This document shows positions 34,677-43,273 of a stretch of 64,000 bases of DNA, piece after piece. This stretch comes from an uncultured Bacilli bacterium. Its GTDB lineage: Bacteria; Bacillota_I; Bacilli_A; RF39; UBA660. A program made the position numbers and the translations under genes. The notes under the pieces were generated by a model. The model was given only the letters and a program-made list of their open reading frames with translations. It did no database searches and was not told the DNA's origin. Positions within the stretch are counted from its first letter, which is position 1, and each line of letters begins with the position of its first letter. Location of the stretch: positions 166,816 to 230,815 of the forward strand of contig CAKPDP010000001.1 in the NCBI GenBank assembly GCA_934149105.1, read 5' to 3'.

Positions 34677-36701
34677 ATGAGGAAGAATAATTATGGATAT
34701 TATGGCTATATAATGGTATTATTTATTATTTTATTAGTAGGAACTTATAAAATAATAAATAATAGTTATGGGTATTTTAGTAATATTAGAGATGTTAGAA
34801 GTATTATTACTAACGTTAGTAGTTTTTATTATGATAGGGGAAGTTATATACAGTTTGATAATTCTTATTTGGATAAGAATAAGACAATAAAGAGAAGTAA
34901 TGGCTATGTTTATCCAGAGATGGCTAATAAGAATAATACTATTTATATGGATCAAGTTAGTTTTATTGGGAATATTTTTTATATGGGTCTTAATTATGAT
35001 ATTAAAGATATTTTTGGAGATTTAGAGATAGGGAGTTTGAAAAAATATGGGCAAGACATTTATAGTAAGAAAGTACTTTTAGAAGATGAGAGGGTTAATT
35101 ATAAGATTAATGATAGTGTTATAGATTATTATGATAATTATGTTACGGTTACGTCGGCATCGATGGGAGAAGATGATTATCATATTCTTACTATGTATGG
35201 GGATAAAGATAGATATATAAATGATGATGATAGGGAGAATATTTATAATAAATTAAAGGATACTTTGTATGAGGGGGATATAATTGTTTATAAGGAATAT
35301 GTTCTTATGTATGTGGGAAATGATAGTTTTATATATTGTACTGGTGATAGTTATGATTATGATAATAAGAAAGATTATTTAGAAGAAGTAGCGATTAGAT
35401 ATGGAGATATTTCGGAGTTAGATGATAAAGATAGTGAGAAGTATTTGTTTGATAGTGATAATTTTTATGTTTTTAGGATCGGGAATAGATATGGAACATG
35501 GAAGAATATACCAGAATACATGAGATCTACTAGTGAATTAGGGCTTAGGAGATATTTTAATAGTAGTATAACTAAGGGTAGTGTTCCAAAGATTAAGATC
35601 GATAAATATGGAGATAGGGATACAAGAAGAGATGTTTATGAGAATGAGAATATTACTTATACAATAGATATTACTAATAATAGTATAGAGGATATAACAA
35701 TTCCTTTGATAACGGAGAAGATTAACAGTAGTGTTATTTATGTTTCTAATAGTTATAGTGATGATAGTTATAATAATGGGGAATTGACGTTTAGAAATAT
35801 AATTATTCCTAAGAAAGAGAAGATTAGTATTAGTTATGTAGTTAAGGTTAATAAGGGAGAATATGTTTATGATAATACGACTAAGATAGGAAATTATTTA
35901 TTAAATAATGTTGACTATAGAATAGGCCAAAGAATAAATTCTTTGGCAATTATAAATAATTATAATAAGTATAATAGTGTTAGAGATTTATATGATAAAG
36001 AATATGGAATAGATCTAGATGATTTACAAAAATATAGGGTTAATTATTTAGAAGGGGGTAGGGATAATGATAGTAATGAAGAGAGGATTAGATATATAGA
36101 TAAGAATATGTTTCTTGGGGGAGATATTTTGTATGATGATGATAGAGAGAGTGTGTATATAGAAGATAATGGGAATAGTTTTTTCTATGATTATAGAAAA
36201 AAAGAAATTATTACTGATGTTTCTAAGTATTTAGAAGAGTTGTTGGGAAGTAATAATTTCTATGTGGTTAGACCTAGTTATGGATTAAATGGGAAGAAGA
36301 TAGATTTTGGAGAGTTAGAGGTTTTACTTAATGATAAGTTGATTATAGTAAAAGATAGTGCTTCTTATGAAGATATAATTAAAAAGATTAGTAATTATCA
36401 AGATATTTCTATTGTTAATAGAAGTAATGAGAAGGTAGCAATGAAAGAGTTAGTTAAGACAGGAGAGAGAATAGAGATAGATGGAGATAGTTACTATATA
36501 GTACTTAGTGGGGATATTAATGGTGATGGAAAGAGAGATACTGCTGATGTTTTGAAATTACATAGATATATATTGGGAAGAGCCAAGATAGAAGAAAAAT
36601 ATTTTTTAGAAGCTGGTTATATAAATAGTGATAGGATTATAGATACTGCTGATGTATTAAAGTTACATAGATATGTATTAGGAAGGATTAATAGTTTATG
36701 A
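34677..36701 (+). CDS. Membrane-anchored dockerin protein with degenerate NlpC/P60-like and DUF11-like domains
   Basis: A 674-aa surface protein. One transmembrane segment (residues about 9-27) is followed by a region (about 75-265) shaped like NlpC/P60: MDQVSFIGNIFYM sits where the catalytic DCSGFV motif belongs and GDIIVYKEYVLMYVGN where the His strand belongs, but Cys and His are both replaced, so it should be inactive. A beta-sandwich of DUF11 type follows (about 310-415, ITYTIDITNNSIEDITIPL). The end (about 608-672) is a type I dockerin: two copies of a calcium loop with helix, GDINGDGKRDTADVLKLHRY and the second SDRIIDTADVLKLHRYVLGR. The stop codon overlaps the next start (ATGA). Confidence 0.75.
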   Translation: MRKNNYGYYGYIMVLFIILLVGTYKIINNSYGYFSNIRDVRSIITNVSSFYYDRGSYIQFDNSYLDKNKTIKRSNGYVYPEMANKNNTIYMDQVSFIGNIFYMGLNYDIKDIFGDLEIGSLKKYGQDIYSKKVLLEDERVNYKINDSVIDYYDNYVTVTSASMGEDDYHILTMYGDKDRYINDDDRENIYNKLKDTLYEGDIIVYKEYVLMYVGNDSFIYCTGDSYDYDNKKDYLEEVAIRYGDISELDDKDSEKYLFDSDNFYVFRIGNRYGTWKNIPEYMRSTSELGLRRYFNSSITKGSVPKIKIDKYGDRDTRRDVYENENITYTIDITNNSIEDITIPLITEKINSSVIYVSNSYSDDSYNNGELTFRNIIIPKKEKISISYVVKVNKGEYVYDNTTKIGNYLLNNVDYRIGQRINSLAIINNYNKYNSVRDLYDKEYGIDLDDLQKYRVNYLEGGRDNDSNEERIRYIDKNMFLGGDILYDDDRESVYIEDNGNSFFYDYRKKEIITDVSKYLEELLGSNNFYVVRPSYGLNGKKIDFGELEVLLNDKLIIVKDSASYEDIIKKISNYQDISIVNRSNEKVAMKELVKTGERIEIDGDSYYIVLSGDINGDGKRDTADVLKLHRYILGRAKIEEKYFLEAGYINSDRIIDTADVLKLHRYVLGRINSL

Positions 36702-37873
36702 GAAAGAGAAGAGTTAGTTATTTAGTTGTTAGTATTATGACGATGTTTATGTTTGGTTCTTTAGTGGAAGCTCAAAGTATAAGTGTTAGTTGTCCTAATG
36801 AGGTAGTTGCAGGATCTAGTTTTGATTGTCAGATTACAGCAGATTATAATCAAGAATATGGAGGAGTGGATGCTGATGTTAGTTTTGATAAAGAACTAGT
36901 GTTAGAGAGTTTTAGTCTTGGAAGTAAATTTAATTATGGAGAACTTAATCAGAGTAGGTTATCGGTTTATTCTAATGATGATATGACGGGAGGACAGGTA
37001 GTTGGTAAGTTTAAAGTTAAGGTTTCTATAGAAGGAGTAGGAGAGAAAAAGATTTATTTTAATAACATTAAAATTGTTAATAAAGATTTTAATAATGTTA
37101 GTTGTTCTTCAGTAGAAGTTAGGATTAAGATAAAAGAAAAGGTAGAAGATAAGGTTATTAATTCTAATGATACTAGTAATTCTAGTAATAATTCAAATAA
37201 TAGCAAGAAGAATAATAGTAATAGCAATAGCAATAGTAGTTCTAGTAAGGATCAAGAAGTTAGTACTAATATTAAAAAAATAAAATTTAAAGAAGAAGAT
37301 CTTAAATTTGATCAAGAGAAGAATGAATATGAGGTTGATGTTAATAATGATGTTACTAATATTCAGTTGGATATAGAGTTAGAGGATAATAGATCAAAAG
37401 TAGAGATTACCGGTAATGATAATTTGCAGGTAGGAGAGAATATAGTTACAATAGTGGTAACGGGGATAGATGGGAGTGTTAATACTTATAAGATTCTAGT
37501 TAATAGGTTAGATAAATCTAACAATAATTATTTAAAAAAATTAAAGATTAAGGGTTATGAGATAGATTTTGATAAGAATAAGTTAGAATATTATATAGAT
37601 ATTAATAGTAAGACTAATAAATTAGAAATTGTAGCAATACCAGAAGATGAACATTCTAAAGTAGTTATGGGAGGTAATAATAATCTAGAGAATGGGAGTA
37701 TTATTAGTATTATAGTAGAAGCAGAAGATAGTAGTACAAGAATGTATATATTAAAGATTATTAGTAGTAATAAACAAGATTATATATTTAGAATAGTAGG
37801 TTCTATTATAATGGTAATTATTAGTAGTATTTTAATAATAGTAAGTATTAAAAAGAAAGGAAAGAGAAGATGA
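36698..37873 (+). CDS. Cohesin-like surface protein with two cadherin-like beta-sandwich domains
   Basis: A 391-aa exported protein with a signal peptide (MRKRRVSYLVVSIMTMFMFG, likely cut after VEA). Residues about 27-150 resemble a cohesin fold: CPNEVVAGSSFDCQITADY, GGVDADVSFDKEL, then a Gly-rich hairpin and a VVGKFKVKVS strand. An Asn/Ser/Lys linker (155-190) leads to two cadherin-like beta-sandwich domains of the PF12733 type (about 195-270 and 278-355). A C-terminal transmembrane helix (360-381) and a basic tail anchor it. It overlaps both neighbours by four bases. Pairing with the dockerin of the previous gene is a reasonable inference, not shown. Confidence 0.72.
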   Translation: MRKRRVSYLVVSIMTMFMFGSLVEAQSISVSCPNEVVAGSSFDCQITADYNQEYGGVDADVSFDKELVLESFSLGSKFNYGELNQSRLSVYSNDDMTGGQVVGKFKVKVSIEGVGEKKIYFNNIKIVNKDFNNVSCSSVEVRIKIKEKVEDKVINSNDTSNSSNNSNNSKKNNSNSNSNSSSSKDQEVSTNIKKIKFKEEDLKFDQEKNEYEVDVNNDVTNIQLDIELEDNRSKVEITGNDNLQVGENIVTIVVTGIDGSVNTYKILVNRLDKSNNNYLKKLKIKGYEIDFDKNKLEYYIDINSKTNKLEIVAIPEDEHSKVVMGGNNNLENGSIISIIVEAEDSSTRMYILKIISSNKQDYIFRIVGSIIMVIISSILIIVSIKKKGKRR

Positions 37874-38754
37874 AAGGTAAAAATATAGTAATAATAATTC
37901 TAGGGGTTTTAGTGTTAGGACTTTCTTTATATATTGTGTATGATAAGACACTTAGTAAAGAGAATAAAGATAATGATATAGATAAGGGTTTTGATAATGG
38001 TAATACTGTTAGTATTAAGAATAATGAAGAATTAGATTATGTATATGATGCAGATTATACTTATGATAATAAATATCAAACTTATGAAATAAATAATGAT
38101 GGTTATCAAGAATTAGTAGAAATAGATAAGTATTATAATAATTTTAAAGTTGAATATAGAAAAGGAGAACAAAGAGTAAGTGATTTAAAGGTTCCTTATA
38201 TTAATATAAAATCTAGTTATGGAGATTCAGTGAATAAAGAATTAAAAAAATTATATGAGGATAAGGCTTTAGAATTTGATGAAAATGCTAAAGAAAGTGA
38301 AGAGGGACAACAATGTAGGCAAGTTCTTACTTATAGAACTTATAATTATAATGATATGTTATCAGTTGTAGTTATTTATGCAACACAGTGTACTGCTCAT
38401 TGGAATCTTAATTATAAGATTTATAATTTTGATTTAAGTACTGGAAATGAAATAAGTTATAAGGATATGGTATCAAGATTAGGATATGCTCAAGATACAA
38501 TGTTAGAAAAAGTAGATAAGGCTTTAAAATTAAAGATGGATGAATTATTTAAAGAGGATGATTTAGATAAGGGATGTAATAATGGTTCTAGTTGTTATGA
38601 AATAGCTTATTCTAAACTTAATAATAGTATTTCAAATAATAGTGTTCTTTTCTTTACTAATAATTCAGGAGTATTAACAATTATGGCTGTTCCATATAAT
38701 GATGGGGTACAGAATGGAGATGAGCATCTGGCTATGATAGAAGTTACTAAATAG
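37870..38754 (+). CDS. Membrane-anchored DUF3298/PdaC-domain-like protein
   Basis: A 294-aa protein with one N-terminal membrane helix (residues 4-24) and an acidic linker. The extracellular part, from VPYINIKSSYGDSVNKELKK to ISYKDMVSRLGYAQDTML, follows the pattern of DUF4163/DUF3298 modules seen in PdaC deacetylases and RsiV anti-sigma factors, with paired Cys (QQC...TQC and KGC...SSC) that could form disulfides. No catalytic domain is attached. It is the last gene of the dockerin-cohesin operon, overlapping by four bases; its stop codon lies in a hairpin repeated after the next gene. Confidence 0.6.
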   Translation: MKGKNIVIIILGVLVLGLSLYIVYDKTLSKENKDNDIDKGFDNGNTVSIKNNEELDYVYDADYTYDNKYQTYEINNDGYQELVEIDKYYNNFKVEYRKGEQRVSDLKVPYINIKSSYGDSVNKELKKLYEDKALEFDENAKESEEGQQCRQVLTYRTYNYNDMLSVVVIYATQCTAHWNLNYKIYNFDLSTGNEISYKDMVSRLGYAQDTMLEKVDKALKLKMDELFKEDDLDKGCNNGSSCYEIAYSKLNNSISNNSVLFFTNNSGVLTIMAVPYNDGVQNGDEHLAMIEVTK

Positions 38755-38766
38755 TGACTTCTTTTT
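38740..38766 (+). repeat. 27-bp direct repeat, copy 1, also a terminator hairpin
   Basis: GAAGTTACT and AGTGACTTC form a nine-pair stem (one G-U) around AAAT, then five T. The stop codon of the gene at 37870 lies in the loop. An identical 27-base copy lies at 40679-40705, so the two bracket the variable surface gene. Confidence 0.85.
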
Positions 38767-38796
38767 ATAATGATTTAACAATTAGTTAATTTGATT

Positions 38797-38848
38797 TTGG
38801 TAATCTAGAAGTTAAAAAATATCACTTTTTTTTCCTTTTTGGTAAAAT
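38797..38848 (+). promoter_or_regulatory. Surface-gene promoter module (copy 1)
   Basis: A 22-base element (38797-38818) beginning TTGGTAATCTAGAAGTT lies 46 bases upstream of an extended -10, TG-G-TAAAAT (-10 at 38843-38848). The same element, differing at one base, precedes the gene at 59205 with 47-base spacing. Between element and -10 is a pyrimidine tract with a run of eight T (38826-38833). Confidence 0.6.
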
Positions 38849-38884
38849 ATAATTAAAATAGGATAAGTTTGAAGGTGTTAATTT

Positions 38885-40657
38885 ATGAAAGGTAAAAAAT
38901 TATATTTACTAGTTTTTGTTATGGCTATTGTAGTAGCTTTTATTTCTGGTACATATGCTTATTTTAGTGTTAGTGTTAGTAGTAGTAATAATGCTATTAG
39001 TGGTAGTATTGCTAATGTTAAAATATCTATGAATGTTAAATTACTTACTAAAGATGATAAATTAATACCACTTAAAGAAAGCTTATTAAATGATGCTGCA
39101 AAAGCCCAATGTCAGGATAGTAATGGCTATACAGCTTGTCAGATTTATAGTATTACTGTAAATAACGAAGGTAGTGTTAAAGTAAATGTCGATGGTTATG
39201 TTACTTTAACTAGTAGTACTTCTAAGAATCTTAAATGGACAGAATTATCTACTCAAACCACATACAGTGAGAATGCTAAAAGAGGTATGTCTAGATCTAG
39301 TTTAGTTAAACAAGATACTATTAAAGCTAGATCTAGTAAAACTTACTATATAATGGTTTATTTAAATGATACTAATACTGAACAAAATGATATAGATAAA
39401 GGAAGTTTTAATGGCATCGTAGAATTTAATACAGGCTCTAACTCTTTATCTAAACCATTAGATAGTACGGTGTCATTATTTGATGATACTGTAACTTTAG
39501 ATTATGAATTAGATAATAATATTGATTTTTCAAAGATTAGTAGTGATACTAATGGTAAAGGATTATACATGTTAAGTAGTACGGCCTCAGATCAATATCC
39601 TATTTATTATTTTAGAGGAGCTGTAACCAATAATAATGTCTTATTCGCAGGTTTTTGTTGGAAAATAATCAGAACTACTGATACTGGTGGCATTAAAATG
39701 ATTTACAATGGAACACCTTCCAATAATCAATGTACAAATACAACTGGAGAAGCAACCCAAATAGGAACTAGTGCTTTTAATAGGAATTCTAGTCCTGCCG
39801 ATGTCGGATATATGTATGGAACTAGATATGTTTCATCGCTTAAAGGTATGAGTAGTGTCACTGATACTTATGTTTATGGAAATGATGTAACATATTCTAA
39901 TGGTACATATACTTTAAAAGATACGATGACTAGTAGTAGTTTTAGTACAGATTATGAAACTTTGGCGACAAAATATCACTATACTTGTCTAAGTACTAGT
40001 GATACTTGTAGTAGTGTTTATTATATTGCTTGGTTTGGAGGTTCCCAGATGTCTTATCTAACTCTAACTGGAGGAGATAATATTGAAACGGCTAAAACAA
40101 AGATGTTTACTAATACTACAGATTCTAAAATAAAAACAACAATTGATAATTGGTATAAAACCAATATGACTAGTTATACCGATAAGTTAGAAGATACAAT
40201 TTATTGTAACGACCGAACTATTACTAGTGGACCTTTACTAAGTAAAGATACCTCTAGTACTGGTTTTAATTATTTTGCAGGTTATACTAGGGCAAAAGCC
40301 TTTAAACCAAGTCTAGACTGTAGTAATAGTAATGATGCCTTTACAGTAGACTCTAGTATTGGAAATGGAAAGCTTACATATCCTGTAGGCTTAATGACAA
40401 CCGATGAAGTAATGTATGCAGGAGGAAGGTCTGGTACAAGTAACTCAACCTATTATTTAAACACTAACCAGTCTTGGTGGTTGGGTTCGCCTTACGACTT
40501 CTTCTTCTATGTGGACGCCTGGCGCGTGCTTTCCTCTGGTAACTTCGACGCCAACGGTGTGGGCAACACCAGCGGGGTTCGTCCGGTCGTTTCTTTAGCC
40601 CCTGGGATAGGCACCTCAGGATCGGGAACTAGCACAGATCCGTATGTGATATCGTGA
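38885..40657 (+). CDS. DGR-type variable surface protein (C-lectin/DUF6273-like GVRP domain)
   Basis: A 590-aa protein with an N-terminal membrane segment and TasA-like start (residues about 4-27, ending GTYAYFSVSVS), a beta-sandwich region (30-200), and a C-terminal globular domain (about 210-590) with FAGFCWKIIRTTDTGGIKMI, several Cys, and the closing SWWLGSPY...AWRVLSSGNF...SGVRPVVSLAPG. The last 180 bases are GC-rich, and the codons for residues 537-564 end in C in 18 of 28 cases and never in A, unlike the rest of the gene. That is the pattern left by adenine mutagenesis of AAC/AAT codons in a diversity-generating retroelement. The product is probably a displayed binding protein whose ligand face is diversified. 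Confidence 0.82.
   Translation: MKGKKLYLLVFVMAIVVAFISGTYAYFSVSVSSSNNAISGSIANVKISMNVKLLTKDDKLIPLKESLLNDAAKAQCQDSNGYTACQIYSITVNNEGSVKVNVDGYVTLTSSTSKNLKWTELSTQTTYSENAKRGMSRSSLVKQDTIKARSSKTYYIMVYLNDTNTEQNDIDKGSFNGIVEFNTGSNSLSKPLDSTVSLFDDTVTLDYELDNNIDFSKISSDTNGKGLYMLSSTASDQYPIYYFRGAVTNNNVLFAGFCWKIIRTTDTGGIKMIYNGTPSNNQCTNTTGEATQIGTSAFNRNSSPADVGYMYGTRYVSSLKGMSSVTDTYVYGNDVTYSNGTYTLKDTMTSSSFSTDYETLATKYHYTCLSTSDTCSSVYYIAWFGGSQMSYLTLTGGDNIETAKTKMFTNTTDSKIKTTIDNWYKTNMTSYTDKLEDTIYCNDRTITSGPLLSKDTSSTGFNYFAGYTRAKAFKPSLDCSNSNDAFTVDSSIGNGKLTYPVGLMTTDEVMYAGGRSGTSNSTYYLNTNQSWWLGSPYDFFFYVDAWRVLSSGNFDANGVGNTSGVRPVVSLAPGIGTSGSGTSTDPYVIS
40473..40648 (+). other. Candidate DGR variable region (VR) with GC-rich 3' anchor
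   Basis: Residues 537-564 (40493-40576) hold codons such as GAC, TTC, GCC, GGC, ACC and AGC at positions where a template would have AAC, plus CTT, TCT and GGT where it would have AAT. Only first and second bases appear to vary and no stop, Lys, Gln, Glu or Met codon occurs among them. Downstream, GGGGTTCGTCCGGTC and a GC-rich stretch to about 40645 would serve as the invariant mutagenic-homing end. No second copy (template) and no reverse transcriptase is in this window. Confidence 0.75.
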
Positions 40658-40678
40658 ATGAGTAATTTGTTTTAGAGG

Positions 40679-40708
40679 GAAGTTACTAAATAGTGACTTC
40701 TTTTTTTT
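40679..40708 (+). repeat. 27-bp direct repeat, copy 2, terminator hairpin after the variable gene
   Basis: Identical over 27 bases to 38740-38766 and extended here to eight T. It acts as the terminator of the variable gene; hairpins just after a VR are also known to help DGR retrohoming, which may or may not apply here. Confidence 0.8.
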
Positions 40709-40751
40709 AGAGATTTATTATATAATAGTAGTAATAGAAATGAGTGATGTT

Positions 40752-42140
40752 ATGGGGAATAAGAAATTAATAGTTAAGGATATAATTGAACAGGGTAAGG
40801 GTAAGTTATTACAAGGAGATTTATCTTTAGAATTGGGAGATTTTTGTAAGGATAGTAGATTAGTTAAAAAAGGTGATGTTTACTTAGGAATTAAGGGAGA
40901 TAATTTTGATGGTAATGATTTTTATAGGGATGCGATAGAGAAGGGAGCTTCGGTATGTATTTTAGATAGTGATAAAGATATATCAGGAGTGTCTTTGAAT
41001 GTTACTATTGTAAGGGTAGAGGATACTGTTAGATGTATTCAGGAATTAGCTAAATATAAGAGAAGTTTATATGATATACCAGTTATTGCTATTACAGGTA
41101 GTGTTGGTAAAACTAGTACTAAAGATATGATTTATAGTGTACTTTCAGAAAAATATAAGACTTGGAAGACGGTAGGTAATTATAATAATCATATAGGAGT
41201 TCCTCTTACGATATTGGGACTTAAGGATGAAGAAGCATTAGTAGTTGAGATGGGGATGAATCATAAGGGAGAGATAGAGGTACTTACGAATATAGCTTGT
41301 CCGACAATGGCGGTTATTACTAATGTCGGGACTTCGCATATTGGTAATTTAGGGAGTAGAGAAAATATATTAAGAGCGAAGTTAGAGATATTAGAGGGAT
41401 TAGATGATCAGGGAGTATTATTTATAAATAATGATAATGATTTATTACATGATAGTTATGAAGAACTTAAGAATAAGTATAAAGTTGTTACTATAGGAAT
41501 AAATAATGATAGTGATTATAGGGCTAGTAATATTAAAGATGATATTTTTCAAAGTAAGTTCGATATAGAGAATAAAGATATAGATGTAGAAGTAGAAATA
41601 GGGGGAGAAGCTTATATATATAATGCTTTAATGGCTTATGCTATAGGAGATAAATTAGGGATAGATAAGAAGTTAATTAAAAGGGGAATAGAGAAGTTTA
41701 AGTTAAGTAGTAATAGATTAGAGAGAAAGATAAATAAGAGGGGAACTATTGTTATAGATGATACTTATAATGCTAATTATGATAGTATGAAGAGTTCTGT
41801 TATGTTACTTGGTAAAGTAAGAGGTAAGAGAAGGATTGCTATCTTAGGAGATATGTTGGAACTTGGGGAATATGCAGTTAAACTGCATACAGATATAGGA
41901 GAAGTAGTTAGTGATAATAATGTAGATATATTGATTACGATAGGAAATTATTCTAAGTATATAGCAGATAGAGCTTTGGAATTGGGATTTATTCATGATA
42001 ATATATATGGTTTTGATAGAGAAGATGAATGTTATGAATTGTTAGAAGCTTTAGTTACAGATCATGATGTAGTGTTAGTTAAGGGAAGTCATGGAATGCA
42101 TTTAATTAATGTAGTTGAAAAAATTATGGAATTAGAGTAA
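40752..42140 (+). CDS. murF: UDP-N-acetylmuramoyl-tripeptide--D-alanyl-D-alanine ligase MurF
   Basis: A 462-aa Mur ligase that joins D-Ala-D-Ala to the UDP-MurNAc tripeptide. ATP-binding ITGSVGKTSTKDM is near residue 115; other motifs are YNNHIGVPLTIL, MGMNHKGEIEVL, and IDDTYNANYDSMKSS with ILGDMLELGEYAVKLH, all MurF-specific. Start ATG 40752 follows GAGTGATGTT, the style of ribosome site seen before uvrA and rsuA; the ATG at 40740 would place the site inside the gene. It follows the variable surface gene but is separated from it by a terminator. Confidence 0.94.
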   Translation: MGNKKLIVKDIIEQGKGKLLQGDLSLELGDFCKDSRLVKKGDVYLGIKGDNFDGNDFYRDAIEKGASVCILDSDKDISGVSLNVTIVRVEDTVRCIQELAKYKRSLYDIPVIAITGSVGKTSTKDMIYSVLSEKYKTWKTVGNYNNHIGVPLTILGLKDEEALVVEMGMNHKGEIEVLTNIACPTMAVITNVGTSHIGNLGSRENILRAKLEILEGLDDQGVLFINNDNDLLHDSYEELKNKYKVVTIGINNDSDYRASNIKDDIFQSKFDIENKDIDVEVEIGGEAYIYNALMAYAIGDKLGIDKKLIKRGIEKFKLSSNRLERKINKRGTIVIDDTYNANYDSMKSSVMLLGKVRGKRRIAILGDMLELGEYAVKLHTDIGEVVSDNNVDILITIGNYSKYIADRALELGFIHDNIYGFDREDECYELLEALVTDHDVVLVKGSHGMHLINVVEKIMELE

Positions 42141-42141
42141 A

Positions 42142-42175
42142 AATTAAGGTTCAAGATGAACCTTTTAATTTTTTA
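42142..42175 (+). terminator. Terminator of murF
   Basis: AATTAAGGTTC pairs with GAACCTTTTAATT (one bulge) around AAGAT, followed by TTTTTT. Confidence 0.85.
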
Positions 42176-42223
42176 AAGATTATGTTATAGTTTAGGTAAG
42201 ATATTTAGTTAGGAATGATGTTT

Positions 42224-43258
42224 ATGAAGAATATATATGATTTTACTTTAGAAGAATTAGAAGATTATTTTGTTAAAGTAGGAGATAAAAAGTATAGAGC
42301 TACGCAAATTTATGAATTTTTATATAAAAAGAGAGTTAAAAATTTTGGAGAGATGTCTAATATAGGGAAGAAGATGTTAGAGCATTTAGAGAATAATTTT
42401 ACTTTTGCAAGAATAAAAATGATAATAAAGCAGGAAGATAAAGATGTTAAGAAGTATTTGTTTGAACTTTTAGATGGAGAAAGAATTGAAACTGTTTTGA
42501 TGTATCATGATTATGGAATAAGTGTCTGTGTATCTAGTCAGGTTGGTTGTAATATGGGATGTTCTTTTTGTGAAAGCGGAAGACTTAAGAAGAGAAGAAA
42601 TTTAGAGGCTTATGAAATAGTAGAACAAATTCTGATGATTGAAGAAGATATAGGAAAGAGAATTAGTCATGTTGTAGTTATGGGAATAGGAGAACCATTT
42701 GATAATTATGATAATGTAATGCGTTTTATTAGAATTGTTAATGATCCTAAGGGGATCGATATTGGAAGTAGGCATATTACGGTTAGTACGTGTGGAGTTG
42801 TACCAGGGATTAAGAAGTTTATGGAAGAGAAGGGACAAGTTAATTTGGCGATAAGTTTACATGCTCCTAATGACGAGATTAGAAGTAAGATTATGCCTAT
42901 TAATAGGGCTTATCCTTTAGGAGAGTTAATGCCAGTATTAAGGGAATATATTACTAGGACAAAGAGAAGGGTAACATTTGAATATATTATGTTAGCGGGA
43001 GTTAATGATAGTTGTGAGTGTGCACTAGAATTAGCAAATCTATTAAAGGGAATGAATTGTTATGTTAATTTAATTCCTTATAATGAAACTGAAAATATTA
43101 TTTATAAGAGAACAAAAAATGTGCAAATAATGCAATTTTATGATATACTTAAGAAGAATAAGATATGTGTGACTGTGAGAAGAGAATTTGGTGGTAAAGT
43201 TAATGCTGCTTGTGGACAGTTACGTGCAAATAATTTTGGTGATAAAATTAATAATTAA
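42224..43258 (+). CDS. rlmN: 23S rRNA/tRNA adenine-C2 methyltransferase RlmN
   Basis: A 344-aa radical-SAM enzyme that methylates C2 of A2503 in 23S rRNA and A37 in some tRNAs. The iron-sulfur motif CNMGCSFCESG lies near residue 109, the SAM-binding VVMGIGEPFDNYDNV follows, and the C-terminal catalytic Cys is in VNAACGQLR. Three in-frame Met codons compete; ATG 42224 is chosen because AGGA at 42211-42214 is nine bases away, too close to the others. It opens the conserved Bacillus-type order rlmN-prpC-prkC-rsgA-rpe. Confidence 0.95.
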   Translation: MKNIYDFTLEELEDYFVKVGDKKYRATQIYEFLYKKRVKNFGEMSNIGKKMLEHLENNFTFARIKMIIKQEDKDVKKYLFELLDGERIETVLMYHDYGISVCVSSQVGCNMGCSFCESGRLKKRRNLEAYEIVEQILMIEEDIGKRISHVVVMGIGEPFDNYDNVMRFIRIVNDPKGIDIGSRHITVSTCGVVPGIKKFMEEKGQVNLAISLHAPNDEIRSKIMPINRAYPLGELMPVLREYITRTKRRVTFEYIMLAGVNDSCECALELANLLKGMNCYVNLIPYNETENIIYKRTKNVQIMQFYDILKKNKICVTVRREFGGKVNAACGQLRANNFGDKINN

Positions 43259-43273
43259 TAATTGGAGGTACTT

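Noticed and set aside
34677..36701. Active NlpC/P60 peptidoglycan hydrolase
   Set aside because: The Cys and His positions of the catalytic pair are Gln/Val and Tyr in the aligned segments.
40473..40648. GC-rich island taken as a tRNA gene or a foreign insertion
   Set aside because: It is in frame with the gene, completes the GVRP domain, and shows no cloverleaf; the NNC-codon pattern fits a DGR variable region better.
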